Positions 7,792 through 16,207 of a stretch of 57,279 nucleotides of DNA are shown here, one piece after another. The DNA lies in contig JANOYC010000105.1 in the NCBI GenBank assembly GCA_031428675.1, positions 1 through 57,279 on the forward strand. The letters run 5' to 3'. The notes below the pieces were generated by a model, which was not told the DNA's origin, did no database searches, and saw only the letters and a list, made by a program, of their open reading frames with translations. The stretch is from JANOYC01 sp031428675. GTDB lineage: Bacteria > Actinomycetota > Actinomycetes > Actinomycetales > Microbacteriaceae. The translations under genes were made by a program, and so were the position numbers. Each line of letters begins with the position of its first letter. The first letter of the stretch is position 1.

Positions 7792-8430
7792 ATGAGTTCC
7801 GAGCCCCGTCCCGTCTTCCGCTCCGTCTCCGCGCTTGCGAGCGCGGTGCAATCCCTGCCAGCCTCGCCGCGCACCGTCGTCGGCATTGTTGGTCCGCCAG
7901 GGGCCGGCAAGTCCACGGTCGCCGAAGCACTCGTTCGGGCCCTGGGACCGAACGCGACCCTCCTGCCGATGGACGGTTTCCACCTCGAGCCCGAGGCCCT
8001 TGTGACGCTCGGCCGCCGCGAACGGATGGGCGCGCCCGACACCTTCGATGTCGAAGGCTTCGTCGCCACCGTCCGCGCCCTCCACGGAAATTCAGGAGAA
8101 GTGGTGCTCGCCCCTGGATTCAACCGCGTGGTTGAGCGACCAGTGCCCGACGCGATTCGCATAACTCCTGAATTTTCAACGGTGGTCGTCGAGGGCAATT
8201 ACCTCTTGCACGATGGCGATGGCTGGGAGCGGGTTGCCGAGCTGCTCGACGCCTGTTACTACGTCTCCGTCGATCGCCGCATCCGTCTGCAACGCCTCAT
8301 CGACCGGCACGTCTCCTTCGGCAAGCCGCAGGTCGACGCGGTCGCCTGGGCGGAGGGGCCAGACGAGGACAACGCCCGACTGATCGAGGCCGGTGCCCGC
8401 CGGGCGAATGCGTTGATCGCGCTAGACTGA
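7792..8430 (+). CDS. Nucleoside/nucleotide kinase family protein (uridine kinase/PanK-like P-loop)
   Basis: A 212-residue P-loop kinase of the uridine kinase/phosphoribulokinase group. The Walker A GPPGAGKS is at residues 34-41, followed by LLPMDGFHLEP, which is typical of PanK- and FrcK-like sugar or nucleoside kinases, then VVVEGNYLLHD and a lid region IRLQRLIDRHVSFGK. The phosphate acceptor is not identifiable; actinobacterial members are annotated as nucleoside/nucleotide or fructose-transport-associated kinases. The ATG at 7792 is chosen for the leaderless -10 box before it. An AAATTCAGGAG...CTCCTGAATTT inverted repeat spans codons 99-128. The gene stands just upstream of purS with no obvious functional link. 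Confidence 0.85.
   Translation: MSSEPRPVFRSVSALASAVQSLPASPRTVVGIVGPPGAGKSTVAEALVRALGPNATLLPMDGFHLEPEALVTLGRRERMGAPDTFDVEGFVATVRALHGNSGEVVLAPGFNRVVERPVPDAIRITPEFSTVVVEGNYLLHDGDGWERVAELLDACYYVSVDRRIRLQRLIDRHVSFGKPQVDAVAWAEGPDEDNARLIEAGARRANALIALD
8088..8175. repeat. Long-spaced inverted repeat AAATTCAGG/CCTGAATTT, copy 1
   Basis: Arms AAATTCAGGAG (8088-8098) and CTCCTGAATTT (8165-8175), 11 bp perfect, inside the kinase gene. One of four copies in the window (others at 24734, 32729, 49419). The core is read in a different codon frame here than in the other genic copies. Confidence 0.75.
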
Positions 8431-8465
8431 GGCGTTCCACCGCTGGCGAATCCCCTGGAGTTCTC

Positions 8466-8729
8466 GTGCCCGTAATCGTCGTTGAAGTCATGCCCAAGGC
8501 CGAACTTCTCGACCCACAGGGCAAGGCCGTCGCCGGCGCCCTCGCTCGCCTCGGCAAGACCGACTACTCGGGCGTGCGCATCGGCAAGCGGTTCGAGATC
8601 ACCATCGACGGCGAAGTGACGGATGCGGTTCTCGCTGACATCCGCACTCTCGCCGACGACATGCTGTCGAACTCGGTCATCGAGGATGTCGTTTCGGTGC
8701 ACGAGGCGAAGCCGACGGACGCCGCGTAA
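8466..8729 (+). CDS. purS: Phosphoribosylformylglycinamidine synthase subunit PurS
   Basis: An 87-residue small subunit of the FGAM synthase complex (PurS-PurQ-PurL) in purine biosynthesis. It matches the family in length and sequence: VIVVEVMPKAELLDPQGKAV at the start, YSGVRIGKRFEI and a C-terminal ADDMLSNSVIEDV. PurS bridges PurQ and PurL for ammonia transfer. The GTG start follows CTGGAG. Its TAA overlaps the purQ ATG by one base (TAATG), so the two are coupled. purL lies beyond an intervening gene, not directly downstream. Confidence 0.96.
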   Translation: MPVIVVEVMPKAELLDPQGKAVAGALARLGKTDYSGVRIGKRFEITIDGEVTDAVLADIRTLADDMLSNSVIEDVVSVHEAKPTDAA

Positions 8730-9427
8730 TGCGCATCGGCGTCATCACCTTCCCGGGGTCGCTCGACGACCGCGACGCTCAACGCGCCGTGCGTCTCGCC
8801 GGGGCAGAGCCGGTTGCCCTCTGGCACGGCGAGCACGATCTGCACGGCGTCGACGCGATTGTGCTCCCCGGAGGCTTCAGCTACGGCGACTACTTGCGCT
8901 GCGGAGCCATCGCGAGCCTGTCGCCGATCATGGCCGAGGTCATCGACGCGGCCAACTCCGGCATGCCAGTGCTCGGAATTTGCAACGGATTCCAGATGCT
9001 CACCGAGGCCCGCCTGTTGCCGGGTGGTCTCATCCGCAACGATCACGGCACCTTCATCTGTCGCGACCAGCAACTCATCGTGGAGAACACCGAGACGGCG
9101 TTCACCGCTGAATTCACTGCCGGCCAGAAGATCACGATTCCGCTCAAGAACGGCGAAGGCGGCTTCATGGCGGATGCGGAGACGCTCGCGCGCATTGAGG
9201 GAGAGGGCCGCGTGGTCTTCCGCTATGTCGGCGTCAATCCCAACGGTTCGCTCAACGATATCGCGGGCGTCACCAACACCCGCGGCAATGTCGTCGGACT
9301 CATGCCCCACCCCGAGCATGCGGTCGAAGAGGGTTTCGGCCCCGACACCGCCGCTGCGATGCGGTCGGGCACCGACGGACTGGCGTTCTTCACCTCGGTC
9401 GTCGCCGACCTCGCCGCTCGGGTCTAG
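8729..9427 (+). CDS. purQ: Phosphoribosylformylglycinamidine synthase subunit PurQ (glutaminase)
   Basis: A 232-residue class I glutamine amidotransferase that supplies ammonia to PurL for conversion of FGAR to FGAM. The triad is clear: Cys85 in VLGICNGFQML, and His194 and Glu196 in LMPHPEHAVE. The oxyanion-region glycines lie in VLPGGFSYGDYLRCG. Length is typical. It is translationally coupled to purS, and its TAG stop overlaps the convergent mscS-like gene's stop in a shared CTAG. Confidence 0.97.
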   Translation: MRIGVITFPGSLDDRDAQRAVRLAGAEPVALWHGEHDLHGVDAIVLPGGFSYGDYLRCGAIASLSPIMAEVIDAANSGMPVLGICNGFQMLTEARLLPGGLIRNDHGTFICRDQQLIVENTETAFTAEFTAGQKITIPLKNGEGGFMADAETLARIEGEGRVVFRYVGVNPNGSLNDIAGVTNTRGNVVGLMPHPEHAVEEGFGPDTAAAMRSGTDGLAFFTSVVADLAARV

Positions 9428-10635
9428 CGCTCCGGCGGAATCGTCGGCGACGCCGAACCCGGCGCTACTGCTCCGGGAACGATCGTCACCGGCGCGGTGG
9501 CCGCGGCACCGAAGTGCGTGGCGCGCTCCTGCGCCGCAACGCTTCCGGTGAACAACCCCTCCGGCGACGACGCGACCATCCGCGTGCGCGGCACATCCCC
9601 ACCGCCATCCACCGCCTCGAAGCGCTCGTGCGGCAACGACACTGGGCTCTTCGTATGCAGCCACTCCACCATCTGCTCCCGCACCGCGCAGCGCAGATCG
9701 AACAGGGTCGGCGCATCCACGGCCGTCACGAGAATGCGCACGCGCACGTAGCCGCCCGTCGCATCCGTCACCTGGAGCACCCGGGTGCGGCCGTCCCACG
9801 CGGGTGTGCGCGCCAGGATGTTGTCCAGTTCCTCCCGCATCTCCGAGGGGCTCACCCGCCAGTCCAGATCGAACTCGACTGCGCCGAGTAGCTCGCTGCC
9901 GCGCCGCGTCCAGTTCTGGAACGGCGTAGTCGTGAAGTAGGTCGACGGAAGCACCATGCGGCGGTCATCCCAAATGTGCACGACAACGTAGGTGAGCGTG
10001 ATCTCTTCGATCCGCCCCCACTCACCGTCGGCGATGACGACGTCGTCGACCCGGATCGCGTCGCTGAACGCAAGTTGCACTCCAGCGAAGACATTCGCAA
10101 GCGTCGACTGCGCAGCGAGACCTGCCACGATCGACACGATGCCCGCAGACGCCAGCACGCTCGCCCCGACCGCCTGCACGCCCGGGAAGGTCAACAGGAT
10201 TGCACCGGCGGCGACGATCGCGATCACAGCTAGCACCAGGCGGCGGATGACGAGCAACTGGGTCTGCACGCGTCGCGCCACTCTGTTGTCCGGCACGTCG
10301 ATGCGGTACCGCGACATCGCGACACCGAGTCCGAACGAGGAGAGCCGCCCGACGAACCATGCCGCCGACGCGATCGTCGCGATGAGGAACGCATGGTTCA
10401 CGAACTCGCGCCAGCCGGGTTGGGGGAGCGTGGCGGCGACCGCAGCCCAGGTGGCGATGATCGCGAGAAGAAGACGGAATGGCACGCGCGATCCCGCAAT
10501 GAGAGCCTTCGGCCAGTCACGCCTGCGCGCCGCGACGCGAGCAACAAGAGAGACGACCGCGATGACGACCATCGCGATCGTGAGGGCGATGACCACAGCG
10601 ATGGGGAGCCCGATCCAGGATTGCCATTCGAACAT
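9424..10635 (-). CDS. MscS-family mechanosensitive ion channel
   Basis: A 403-residue membrane protein. Hydrophobic segments fall near residues 8-30, 50-70, 80-100, 130-150 and 160-185. The pore-lining helix and beta domain follow (GASVLASAGIVSIVAGLAAQSTLANVFAGVQLAFSDAIRVDDVVI, then GEWGRIEEITLTYVVVHIWDDRRMVLP), the MscS signature. It releases solutes on hypo-osmotic shock. The cytoplasmic C-terminus is longer than in E. coli MscS and ends in a Pro/Ala-rich tail. The ATG has GGAGG five bases upstream. The gene runs opposite to the pur genes, separating purQ from purL. Confidence 0.9.
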   Translation of the reverse strand: MFEWQSWIGLPIAVVIALTIAMVVIAVVSLVARVAARRRDWPKALIAGSRVPFRLLLAIIATWAAVAATLPQPGWREFVNHAFLIATIASAAWFVGRLSSFGLGVAMSRYRIDVPDNRVARRVQTQLLVIRRLVLAVIAIVAAGAILLTFPGVQAVGASVLASAGIVSIVAGLAAQSTLANVFAGVQLAFSDAIRVDDVVIADGEWGRIEEITLTYVVVHIWDDRRMVLPSTYFTTTPFQNWTRRGSELLGAVEFDLDWRVSPSEMREELDNILARTPAWDGRTRVLQVTDATGGYVRVRILVTAVDAPTLFDLRCAVREQMVEWLHTKSPVSLPHERFEAVDGGGDVPRTRMVASSPEGLFTGSVAAQERATHFGAAATAPVTIVPGAVAPGSASPTIPPER

Positions 10636-10695
10636 GAAGCCTCCGTCATTCGGTAATGTTCCAGCCTACGGAGCCCGACGCCGCAGTATCCAATC

Positions 10696-10718
10696 GGCGC
10701 CGGCCGTGCACCGGCGCC
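10696..10718. promoter_or_regulatory. GC-rich inverted repeat between mscS-like gene and purL
   Basis: GGCGCCGG-N7-CCGGCGCC, perfect 8-bp arms, in the 143-bp divergent intergenic region. A TAGGAT at 10735-10740 downstream could be the purL -10 box. The repeat could be an operator or, if transcribed toward the channel gene, a leader hairpin. Confidence 0.45.
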
Positions 10719-10778
10719 AACATTGCGGCCGGGTAGGATCGAGGGATTCCGCACCGCCAGATTGAGGACCTCAAGCCT

Positions 10779-13091
10779 GTGAATTCGCCCGCACTCCACG
10801 TCGCAGATACCGTCGAAAACGCGGAGGCGACGCCCGATCGGGAACAGCCCTACGCGGCCCTCGGACTCAAGCCTGACGAATACGCGAAGATCCGCGAGAT
10901 CCTCGGACGACGCCCCACAAGCGGCGAACTCGCGATGTACTCGGTCATGTGGAGCGAGCACTGCTCCTACAAGTCGTCGAAGATCTACCTGCGCCAGTTC
11001 GGTCAGAAGGTCAGCCCGACCATGAAGAAGAACCTCATGGTCGGCATGGGCGAGAACGCCGGAGTCGTCGACGTCGGCGAGGGTTGGGCAGTCACCTTCA
11101 AGATCGAGAGCCACAATCACCCGAGCTACATCGAGCCATTCCAAGGCGCCGCGACCGGCGTCGGCGGCATCGTGCGCGACATCATCTCGATGGGCGCCCG
11201 CCCGGTCGCCGTCATGGATGCGTTGCGATTCGGCGCGATCGACCACCCCGACACGGCTCGCGTCGTGCACGGTGTCGTCTCGGGAATCAGCTTCTACGGC
11301 AATTGCCTCGGCCTGCCGAACATCGGCGGCGAGACGTGGTTCGATTCCGTGTACCAAGCAAACCCACTCGTCAACGCTCTTGCTGTCGGCGTGCTGCGTC
11401 ACGAAGACCTGCACCTGGCCAATGCCCGAGGCGCCGGCAACAAGGTCGTTCTCTTTGGAGCCCGCACCGGCGGCGACGGCATCGGCGGAGCATCCATTCT
11501 CGCCTCCGACACCTTCGCCGAGGGTGGCCCGACGAAACGTCCGGCCGTGCAAGTCGGCGACCCGTTCGCCGAGAAGGTGCTCATCGAGTGTTGCCTCGAA
11601 CTGTTCCAGCAGGATCTGGTGGAGGGCATTCAGGACCTCGGCGCGGCCGGTATTAGCTGTGCAACGAGCGAGCTCGCCTCGAACGGCGACGGCGGGATGT
11701 TCGTCGAACTCGACAAGGTGCTGTTGCGCGACCCCACTCTGACGGCCGAGGAGATCCTCATGTCGGAGAGCCAGGAGCGCATGATGGCGATCGTCAGGCC
11801 CGAGAAGCTCGAGGGCTTCCTCGCGGTCGTTGGCAAGTGGGATGTCGAGACGAGTGTGCTCGGCGAAGTCACCGACACCGGTCGACTCATCATCAACTGG
11901 CACGGCGAGGAGATCGTCAACGTCGAGCCGCGCACGGTCGCCGTCGACGGTCCCGTCTACGAGCGGCCCGTCGCCTACCCGGCGTGGATCGACGCACTCA
12001 ACGCCGACTCGGCCTCGACTCTCGCCCGCCCGGCTGGCGGTGACGAGTTGCGCACGCAGCTACTTCAGCTCGTCGGAAGCCCGAACCTCGCCGATACCAG
12101 TTGGATCACGAGCCAGTACGACCGCTACGTGCTCGGGAACACCGCGCTCTCGTTCCCCGACGACGGCGGCATGGTGCGCGTCGACGAGGAGAGCGGGCTC
12201 GGCTTCGCCGTGGCCACGGATGCCAATGGCCGCTATTGTCAGCTCGACCCGTACCAGGGCGCCCAGCTCGCCCTCGCCGAGGCGTTCCGCAACGTCGCCG
12301 TCACTGGCGCCACTCCCGTCGCGGTCAGCGACTGCCTCAACTTCGGCAGCCCGGAGAACCCCGAGGTGATGTGGCAGTTCGGACGCGCCGTCGCCGGGAT
12401 CGCTGACGGTTGCCTCGCCATGGACATCCCCGTCACCGGTGGCAACGTGTCGTTCTACAACCAGACCGGCGACGTGCCGATCCATCCGACGCCCGTGGTC
12501 GCTGTGCTCGGCGTGATCACCGACGTGGCTCGGCGCATCCCGAGCGGTTGGCAAGACGAGGGCGACAACATCTACCTGCTCGGCACGACGTCACTCGAGC
12601 TCGACGGCTCGGCGTGGGCCGACGTCGTGCACGGTCACTTGGGCGGACGTCCGCCAGCCGTAGACCTCGACGCGGAGTTGAGACTGGCAGCGCTGATCGC
12701 GGCTGGATCGACGGAGTCTCTCATCGCATCCGCTCACGACCTGTCCGATGGTGGTCTCGCGCAGGCGCTGACCGAGAGCGTGTTGCGCTTCGGCGTGGGC
12801 GCGCGGGTATGGCTCGACGAGATTATGGAGCGCGACGGCGTCGACGCGGCCACCGCGCTGTTCAGCGAATCGACCGGCCGGGTCATCGTGAGCGTGCCGC
12901 GCGAAGACGACGTGAAGTTCCGCGGGCTGTGCGACGGGCGCGGCTACCCGGTACTGCGCATCGGCGTGACCGATGCGGCATCCAGCTCCCTCGAGGTGCA
13001 AGCCCTGTTCACCATCGGACTCGACGAACTGCGCTCAACGCACCGCGCAACCCTCCCCGCCGCTTTCGGCCCCCTCATTTCCGCCGAGTGA
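10779..13091 (+). CDS. purL: Phosphoribosylformylglycinamidine synthase subunit PurL
   Basis: A 770-residue ATP-dependent large subunit of FGAM synthase, the short type that works with PurS and PurQ. Signatures are MWSEHCSYKSSKIYLR near residue 50, KIESHNHPSYIEPFQGAATGVGGIVRDI, two AIRS-like halves, and DLGAAGISCATSELA and SAHDLSDGGLAQALTES. The GTG start is preceded by GAGGA. The stop codon TGA lies inside the left arm of a palindromic repeat (13085-13141), so the element supplies the stop codon. It is separated from purSQ by the opposite-strand channel gene. Confidence 0.97.
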   Translation: MNSPALHVADTVENAEATPDREQPYAALGLKPDEYAKIREILGRRPTSGELAMYSVMWSEHCSYKSSKIYLRQFGQKVSPTMKKNLMVGMGENAGVVDVGEGWAVTFKIESHNHPSYIEPFQGAATGVGGIVRDIISMGARPVAVMDALRFGAIDHPDTARVVHGVVSGISFYGNCLGLPNIGGETWFDSVYQANPLVNALAVGVLRHEDLHLANARGAGNKVVLFGARTGGDGIGGASILASDTFAEGGPTKRPAVQVGDPFAEKVLIECCLELFQQDLVEGIQDLGAAGISCATSELASNGDGGMFVELDKVLLRDPTLTAEEILMSESQERMMAIVRPEKLEGFLAVVGKWDVETSVLGEVTDTGRLIINWHGEEIVNVEPRTVAVDGPVYERPVAYPAWIDALNADSASTLARPAGGDELRTQLLQLVGSPNLADTSWITSQYDRYVLGNTALSFPDDGGMVRVDEESGLGFAVATDANGRYCQLDPYQGAQLALAEAFRNVAVTGATPVAVSDCLNFGSPENPEVMWQFGRAVAGIADGCLAMDIPVTGGNVSFYNQTGDVPIHPTPVVAVLGVITDVARRIPSGWQDEGDNIYLLGTTSLELDGSAWADVVHGHLGGRPPAVDLDAELRLAALIAAGSTESLIASAHDLSDGGLAQALTESVLRFGVGARVWLDEIMERDGVDAATALFSESTGRVIVSVPREDDVKFRGLCDGRGYPVLRIGVTDAASSSLEVQALFTIGLDELRSTHRATLPAAFGPLISAE

Positions 13092-13141
13092 GCAGTTTCT
13101 GCGCTTAACCTGTTGGTTTTAGAGCAGAAACTGCTCACTCG
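13085..13141. repeat. GAGTGAGCAGTTTC palindromic element, copy 1 (purL 3' end)
   Basis: Perfect 18-bp arms CGAGTGAGCAGTTTCTGC and its complement enclose a 21-base AT-richer loop. It overlaps the purL stop codon and lies between convergent purL and chorismate mutase genes. It could fold as a strong bidirectional terminator-like hairpin, though no U-tract follows. Same family as 14092-14154 and 29600-29658. Confidence 0.9.
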
Positions 13142-13161
13142 ACAGGGCTATTTGGGGGTGG

Positions 13162-13467
13162 TCAGTCTCGTCCGTTCGCCGCGATCTGCTCGTGGTGCTG
13201 GATGACCTCGGCGACAATGAAGTTCAAGAACTTCTCGGCAAACCCCGGATCGAGGTGCGATTCCTGAGCAAGGGCACGCAACCGCGCAATTTGCGTGCGC
13301 TCGCGCTCTGGATCGGAGGCGGGCAGCCCGACAGTTGCCTTGAGCGTGCCGACCTGCTGCGTGAACTTGAATCGCTCGGCCAATAGGTGCACGAGGGCGG
13401 CGTCGATATTGTCGATACTCTGGCGAAGCCCCGTGAGTTCAGCGGATGCGTTTTCGTCGTCTCCCAT
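13162..13467 (-). CDS. Chorismate mutase, AroQ class
   Basis: A 101-residue all-helical chorismate mutase converting chorismate to prephenate for Phe and Tyr synthesis. It has the AroQ pattern: LRQSIDNIDAALVHLLAERFKFTQQVGTLKA (helix 1 with the catalytic Arg and Lys), then DPERERTQIARLRALAQESHLDPGFAEKFLNFIVAEVIQHH. Length matches the stand-alone intracellular family. The start is set by a leaderless -10 box at 13474-13479 that contains the stop codon of the upstream acetyltransferase gene. Confidence 0.92.
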   Translation of the reverse strand: MGDDENASAELTGLRQSIDNIDAALVHLLAERFKFTQQVGTLKATVGLPASDPERERTQIARLRALAQESHLDPGFAEKFLNFIVAEVIQHHEQIAANGRD

Positions 13468-13473
13468 AGATCG

Positions 13474-13479
13474 AGATTA
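13474..13479 (-). promoter_or_regulatory. -10 box, leaderless promoter of chorismate mutase
   Basis: On the minus strand TAATCT lies 6 bases before the ATG; its TAA is also the stop codon of the upstream acetyltransferase gene. Confidence 0.5.
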
Positions 13480-14091
13480 GGGCACGTCCCGGTACTCAAC
13501 CGGCGCGTGCCCAAAGGCGGCAAGCCTCCGCTCGAGCCCGGCACGCACGTCGGACCAGTCGTCGACGATCACCGAATACAGCGCGGTGTCGCGCCACGTG
13601 CCATCCGCTCTTCGCAGGTCGCGCCGCGCTATCCCCTCGAAAACCGCACCGATGCCGAGGATCGCAGCCCTGGACCGCTCATTGCGCACGTCAGCTTGTA
13701 GCCGAATGCGACCGAGGCCATTCTCGAAGGCGTAGCCCAGCATGAGTAGCTTCGCCTCGGCGTTCACTTGGCTGCCCCACACCCGTGGGCTCCATGCAGT
13801 CCAGCCGATATGCGCTGTCGCGCGCGGGAGGTCGATTTCGCCGAGCGTCGAGGTGCCGACGAGATCGCCCTCGTGCGGACCGCTCTGGATGCGTGCGCCG
13901 AATACGTATCCGGTCGTCCAGTTCAAATATCCCTCGATGAAGGCGACGAGTTCGGAGCGGTCTTCTCGGTAGCCGGCCGGGCCGCCGCCCCAGCCGCCGG
14001 AAAACACCGCAGGCACGCCGATCGCGTCAGCCAATTCGGGCGCGTCCGCGATGCGGAGCCGCTCCAACCGGATGTACTCCCCCGCCAGCAC
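13477..14091 (-). CDS. GNAT-family N-acetyltransferase (RimJ/RimL type)
   Basis: A 204-residue acetyltransferase of the RimJ/RimL-like GNAT group (GEYIRLERLRIADAPELADAIG, then GTSTLGEIDLPRATAHIGWTAWSPRVWGSQVNAEAKLLMLGYAFE, which holds the acetyl-CoA-binding region, and RIRLQADVRNERSRAAILGIGAVFEG). The acceptor is unknown; relatives act on protein N-termini or small amines. The frame stays open through the palindromic element to a GTG at 14148, which would add residues encoded by the repeat. The GTG at 14091 is preferred because the family homology begins there. No good ribosome-binding site is visible for either. Confidence 0.82.
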   Translation of the reverse strand: MLAGEYIRLERLRIADAPELADAIGVPAVFSGGWGGGPAGYREDRSELVAFIEGYLNWTTGYVFGARIQSGPHEGDLVGTSTLGEIDLPRATAHIGWTAWSPRVWGSQVNAEAKLLMLGYAFENGLGRIRLQADVRNERSRAAILGIGAVFEGIARRDLRRADGTWRDTALYSVIVDDWSDVRAGLERRLAAFGHAPVEYRDVP

Positions 14092-14154
14092 CGGCGAGTG
14101 AGCAGTTTCTGCTCTTAAACCGCCGCTATTCAAGCCGAAACTGCTCACTCGCCG
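14092..14154. repeat. GAGTGAGCAGTTTC palindromic element, copy 2
   Basis: Arms CGGCGAGTGAGCAGTTTC (14092-14109) and its exact complement (14137-14154), 18 bp perfect. It occupies nearly all of the gap between purA and the acetyltransferase gene on the minus strand and abuts the latter's likely start codon. Confidence 0.9.
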
Positions 14155-14162
14155 AAACGGGG

Positions 14163-15449
14163 TTAGGGGAGGAGATCGTGGCGCACGATGATCTCATCGC
14201 GACCGGGGCCGACGCCGATGGCCGAGATGCGCGACCCGCTCATCGCCTCGATCGCGAGCACGTAGTCCTGCGCCGCCTTCGGCAGGTCTGCGAAGTCCCT
14301 CACACCGGTGATGTCGTCGGTCCAGCCCGGGAACTCCTCATAAATTGGCACAGCGTGGTGGAAATCGCTCTGCGACACAGGCACCTCGTCGACGCGAACG
14401 CCGTCGACGGAATATGCAACGCACACGGGAATCGTCTCCAACCCCGTAAGCACGTCGAGCTTCGTCATCACATAGTCGGTCACGCCGTTGATGCGCGACG
14501 AGTAGCGGGCGATCGGAGCGTCGTACCAGCCCGTGCGACGCGGCCGACCGGTGGTCGTGCCGAACTCGAAACCCGCCGAGCGCAAGAACTCGCCCGATTC
14601 GTCGAACAACTCGGTCGGGAACGGCCCGGCGCCAACTCGAGTCGTATAGGCCTTGATGATGCCGATCACACGATCGATGCGACCTGGTCCGACTCCCGAT
14701 CCGGTCGAGGCACCACCCGCAGTGGCGTTGCTCGACGTGACGAACGGGTACGTGCCGTGGTCGACATCCAGCATGGTCGCCTGTCCGCCCTCGAACAAGA
14801 CGGTCTTGCCGCTCTCGAGCGCTTCGTGCAGCTCCAGGGCAGTGTCGGTCACCATCGGTCGCAACCGATCGGCATACGAGAGCAGGTTGTCCACAATCTC
14901 ATCCGCCATGATCGCGCGACGGTTGTAGATCTTGACCAGCAAGTGATTCTTCTGATCGAGCGCAGCTTCTACCTTCTGCCGCAGAATTCCCTCGTCGAAC
15001 AGATCCTGAACCCGGATGCCCACCCGATTGATCTTGTCGGCATACGCCGGTCCGATGCCTCGCCCTGTTGTGCCGATCTGCTTCTTGCCGAGGAACCGTT
15101 CCGTCACCTTGTCGAGGGTGCGGTGATAGTGCGTGATCACGTGCGCGTTCGCGCTCACCCGGAGCTTCGAGACATCCACGCCGCGGGCGGTGAGAGCCTC
15201 GAGTTCGTGGAACAGCACCTCAACGTCGATGACCACGCCGTTGCCGATGACCGGCACAACGCCTTTGGTGAGAATGCCCGACGGCAGCAGGTGAAGTGCG
15301 TATTTCTTGTCGCCGATGACAACCGTGTGGCCGGCGTTGTTTCCGCCATTGAACTTGACGACATAGTCGATGCGGCTCCCGAGGAGATCGGTTGCCTTTC
15401 CCTTGCCCTCATCGCCCCATTGGGCGCCGATGATCACAATTCCTGGCAC
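14163..15449 (-). CDS. purA: Adenylosuccinate synthetase
   Basis: A 428-residue enzyme joining IMP and aspartate with GTP to make adenylosuccinate, the first committed step to AMP. Signatures are GAQWGDEGKGKATDLL at residues 8-23, NGGNNAGHTV, GTTGRGIGPAYADK, and the C-terminal GRPRRTGWYDAPIARYS loop. Length is standard. The GTG start is preceded by GAAGGGA. The gene ends nine bases from the palindromic element. Confidence 0.97.
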   Translation of the reverse strand: MPGIVIIGAQWGDEGKGKATDLLGSRIDYVVKFNGGNNAGHTVVIGDKKYALHLLPSGILTKGVVPVIGNGVVIDVEVLFHELEALTARGVDVSKLRVSANAHVITHYHRTLDKVTERFLGKKQIGTTGRGIGPAYADKINRVGIRVQDLFDEGILRQKVEAALDQKNHLLVKIYNRRAIMADEIVDNLLSYADRLRPMVTDTALELHEALESGKTVLFEGGQATMLDVDHGTYPFVTSSNATAGGASTGSGVGPGRIDRVIGIIKAYTTRVGAGPFPTELFDESGEFLRSAGFEFGTTTGRPRRTGWYDAPIARYSSRINGVTDYVMTKLDVLTGLETIPVCVAYSVDGVRVDEVPVSQSDFHHAVPIYEEFPGWTDDITGVRDFADLPKAAQDYVLAIEAMSGSRISAIGVGPGRDEIIVRHDLLP

Positions 15450-15512
15450 AGGAAGGTCCCTTCGTAATTGGCGGGGGATTACACCCCATCGTACCGCCCG
15501 CGTCAGCGAGAA

Positions 15513-16187
15513 CTATTCGGGTCTCGCGGCCGAGACCCGACCCGTGAACGCCGCGTGCTGGAGCACCCACGCGTGCATCGCCACCGCGGCCGCAGCCGAG
15601 GCGTTGATGGATCGTGTCGAGCCGAACTGACTGATCTCGACCACGGCATCCGACGCTCGGATCGCTTCGGCCGACAATCCTGGCCCTTCCTGACCGAACA
15701 GCAGAACGCAGCGTTCCGGAAACTCGAACGTCTCGATGATCACCGAACCTGGGACGTTGTCGATCGCAATGACGGGAAGCAACTCGCTTCGAGCCCACGC
15801 GGTGAACCCCTCGACGGTGTCGTGGTGCAGAACATGCTGGTACCGATCGGTGACCATCGCACCGCGCTTGTTCCAGCGCTTGCGCCCGATGATGTGCACG
15901 GTCTCGGCGGCGAACGCGTTCGCGCTGCGCACGATCGAGCCGATATTCATGTCGTGCTGCCAGTTCTCGATGGCAACGTGGAACGGATGCCGGCGCTCAT
16001 CCAAGTCAGCGACGATGGCGGCCATGCTCCAGTAGCGATACCGGTCGATGACGTTGCGGGTGTCGCCGTGGCTCAGCAGATCGCGGTCATATCTCGGGTC
16101 GTCCGGCCACGCGTCCTCACCGCCGGGCCACGGGCCGACACCATTGGTCGACAACTCGTGGGAGGGGTTCGCGGAATCATCGGACAC
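15513..16187 (-). CDS. TrmH-family (SpoU) RNA methyltransferase
   Basis: A 224-residue SPOUT-class 2'-O-ribose methyltransferase. The three family motifs are present: NIGSIVRSANAFAAETVHIIG (motif 1), VLLFGQEGPGLS (motif 2) and ISQFGSTRSINASAAAAVAMHAW (motif 3, SAM knot). The target (tRNA or rRNA) cannot be assigned. A frame remains open far upstream to 17084, but that part is antisense to the DNA methyltransferase gene. The GTG at 16187 is chosen because the preceding TACCCT box has the 7-base leaderless spacing. It is divergent from the DNA methyltransferase, with 33 bases between starts. Confidence 0.9.
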   Translation of the reverse strand: MSDDSANPSHELSTNGVGPWPGGEDAWPDDPRYDRDLLSHGDTRNVIDRYRYWSMAAIVADLDERRHPFHVAIENWQHDMNIGSIVRSANAFAAETVHIIGRKRWNKRGAMVTDRYQHVLHHDTVEGFTAWARSELLPVIAIDNVPGSVIIETFEFPERCVLLFGQEGPGLSAEAIRASDAVVEISQFGSTRSINASAAAAVAMHAWVLQHAAFTGRVSAARPE

Positions 16188-16194
16188 GCTGTCG

Positions 16195-16200
16195 AGGGTA
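16195..16200 (-). promoter_or_regulatory. -10 box, leaderless promoter of the TrmH-like gene
   Basis: TACCCT on the minus strand, 7 bases before the GTG at 16187. Seven bases separate it from the -10 box of the divergent gene. Confidence 0.5.
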
Positions 16201-16207
16201 GCGCTGT

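Noticed and set aside
8466..9427. purS and purQ as a fused or truncated purL
   Set aside because: Both are full-length small subunits of the three-part FGAM synthase and purL is complete at 10779.
10398..11903. Minus-strand 501-codon open frame across purL and the channel gene
   Set aside because: Only its end matches the MscS-like protein in a shifted frame; the rest is antisense to purL.
14092..14148. Repeat-encoded N-terminal extension of the acetyltransferase
   Set aside because: The extra residues come from the palindromic element, which encodes a similar peptide at the other copies; family homology begins after it.
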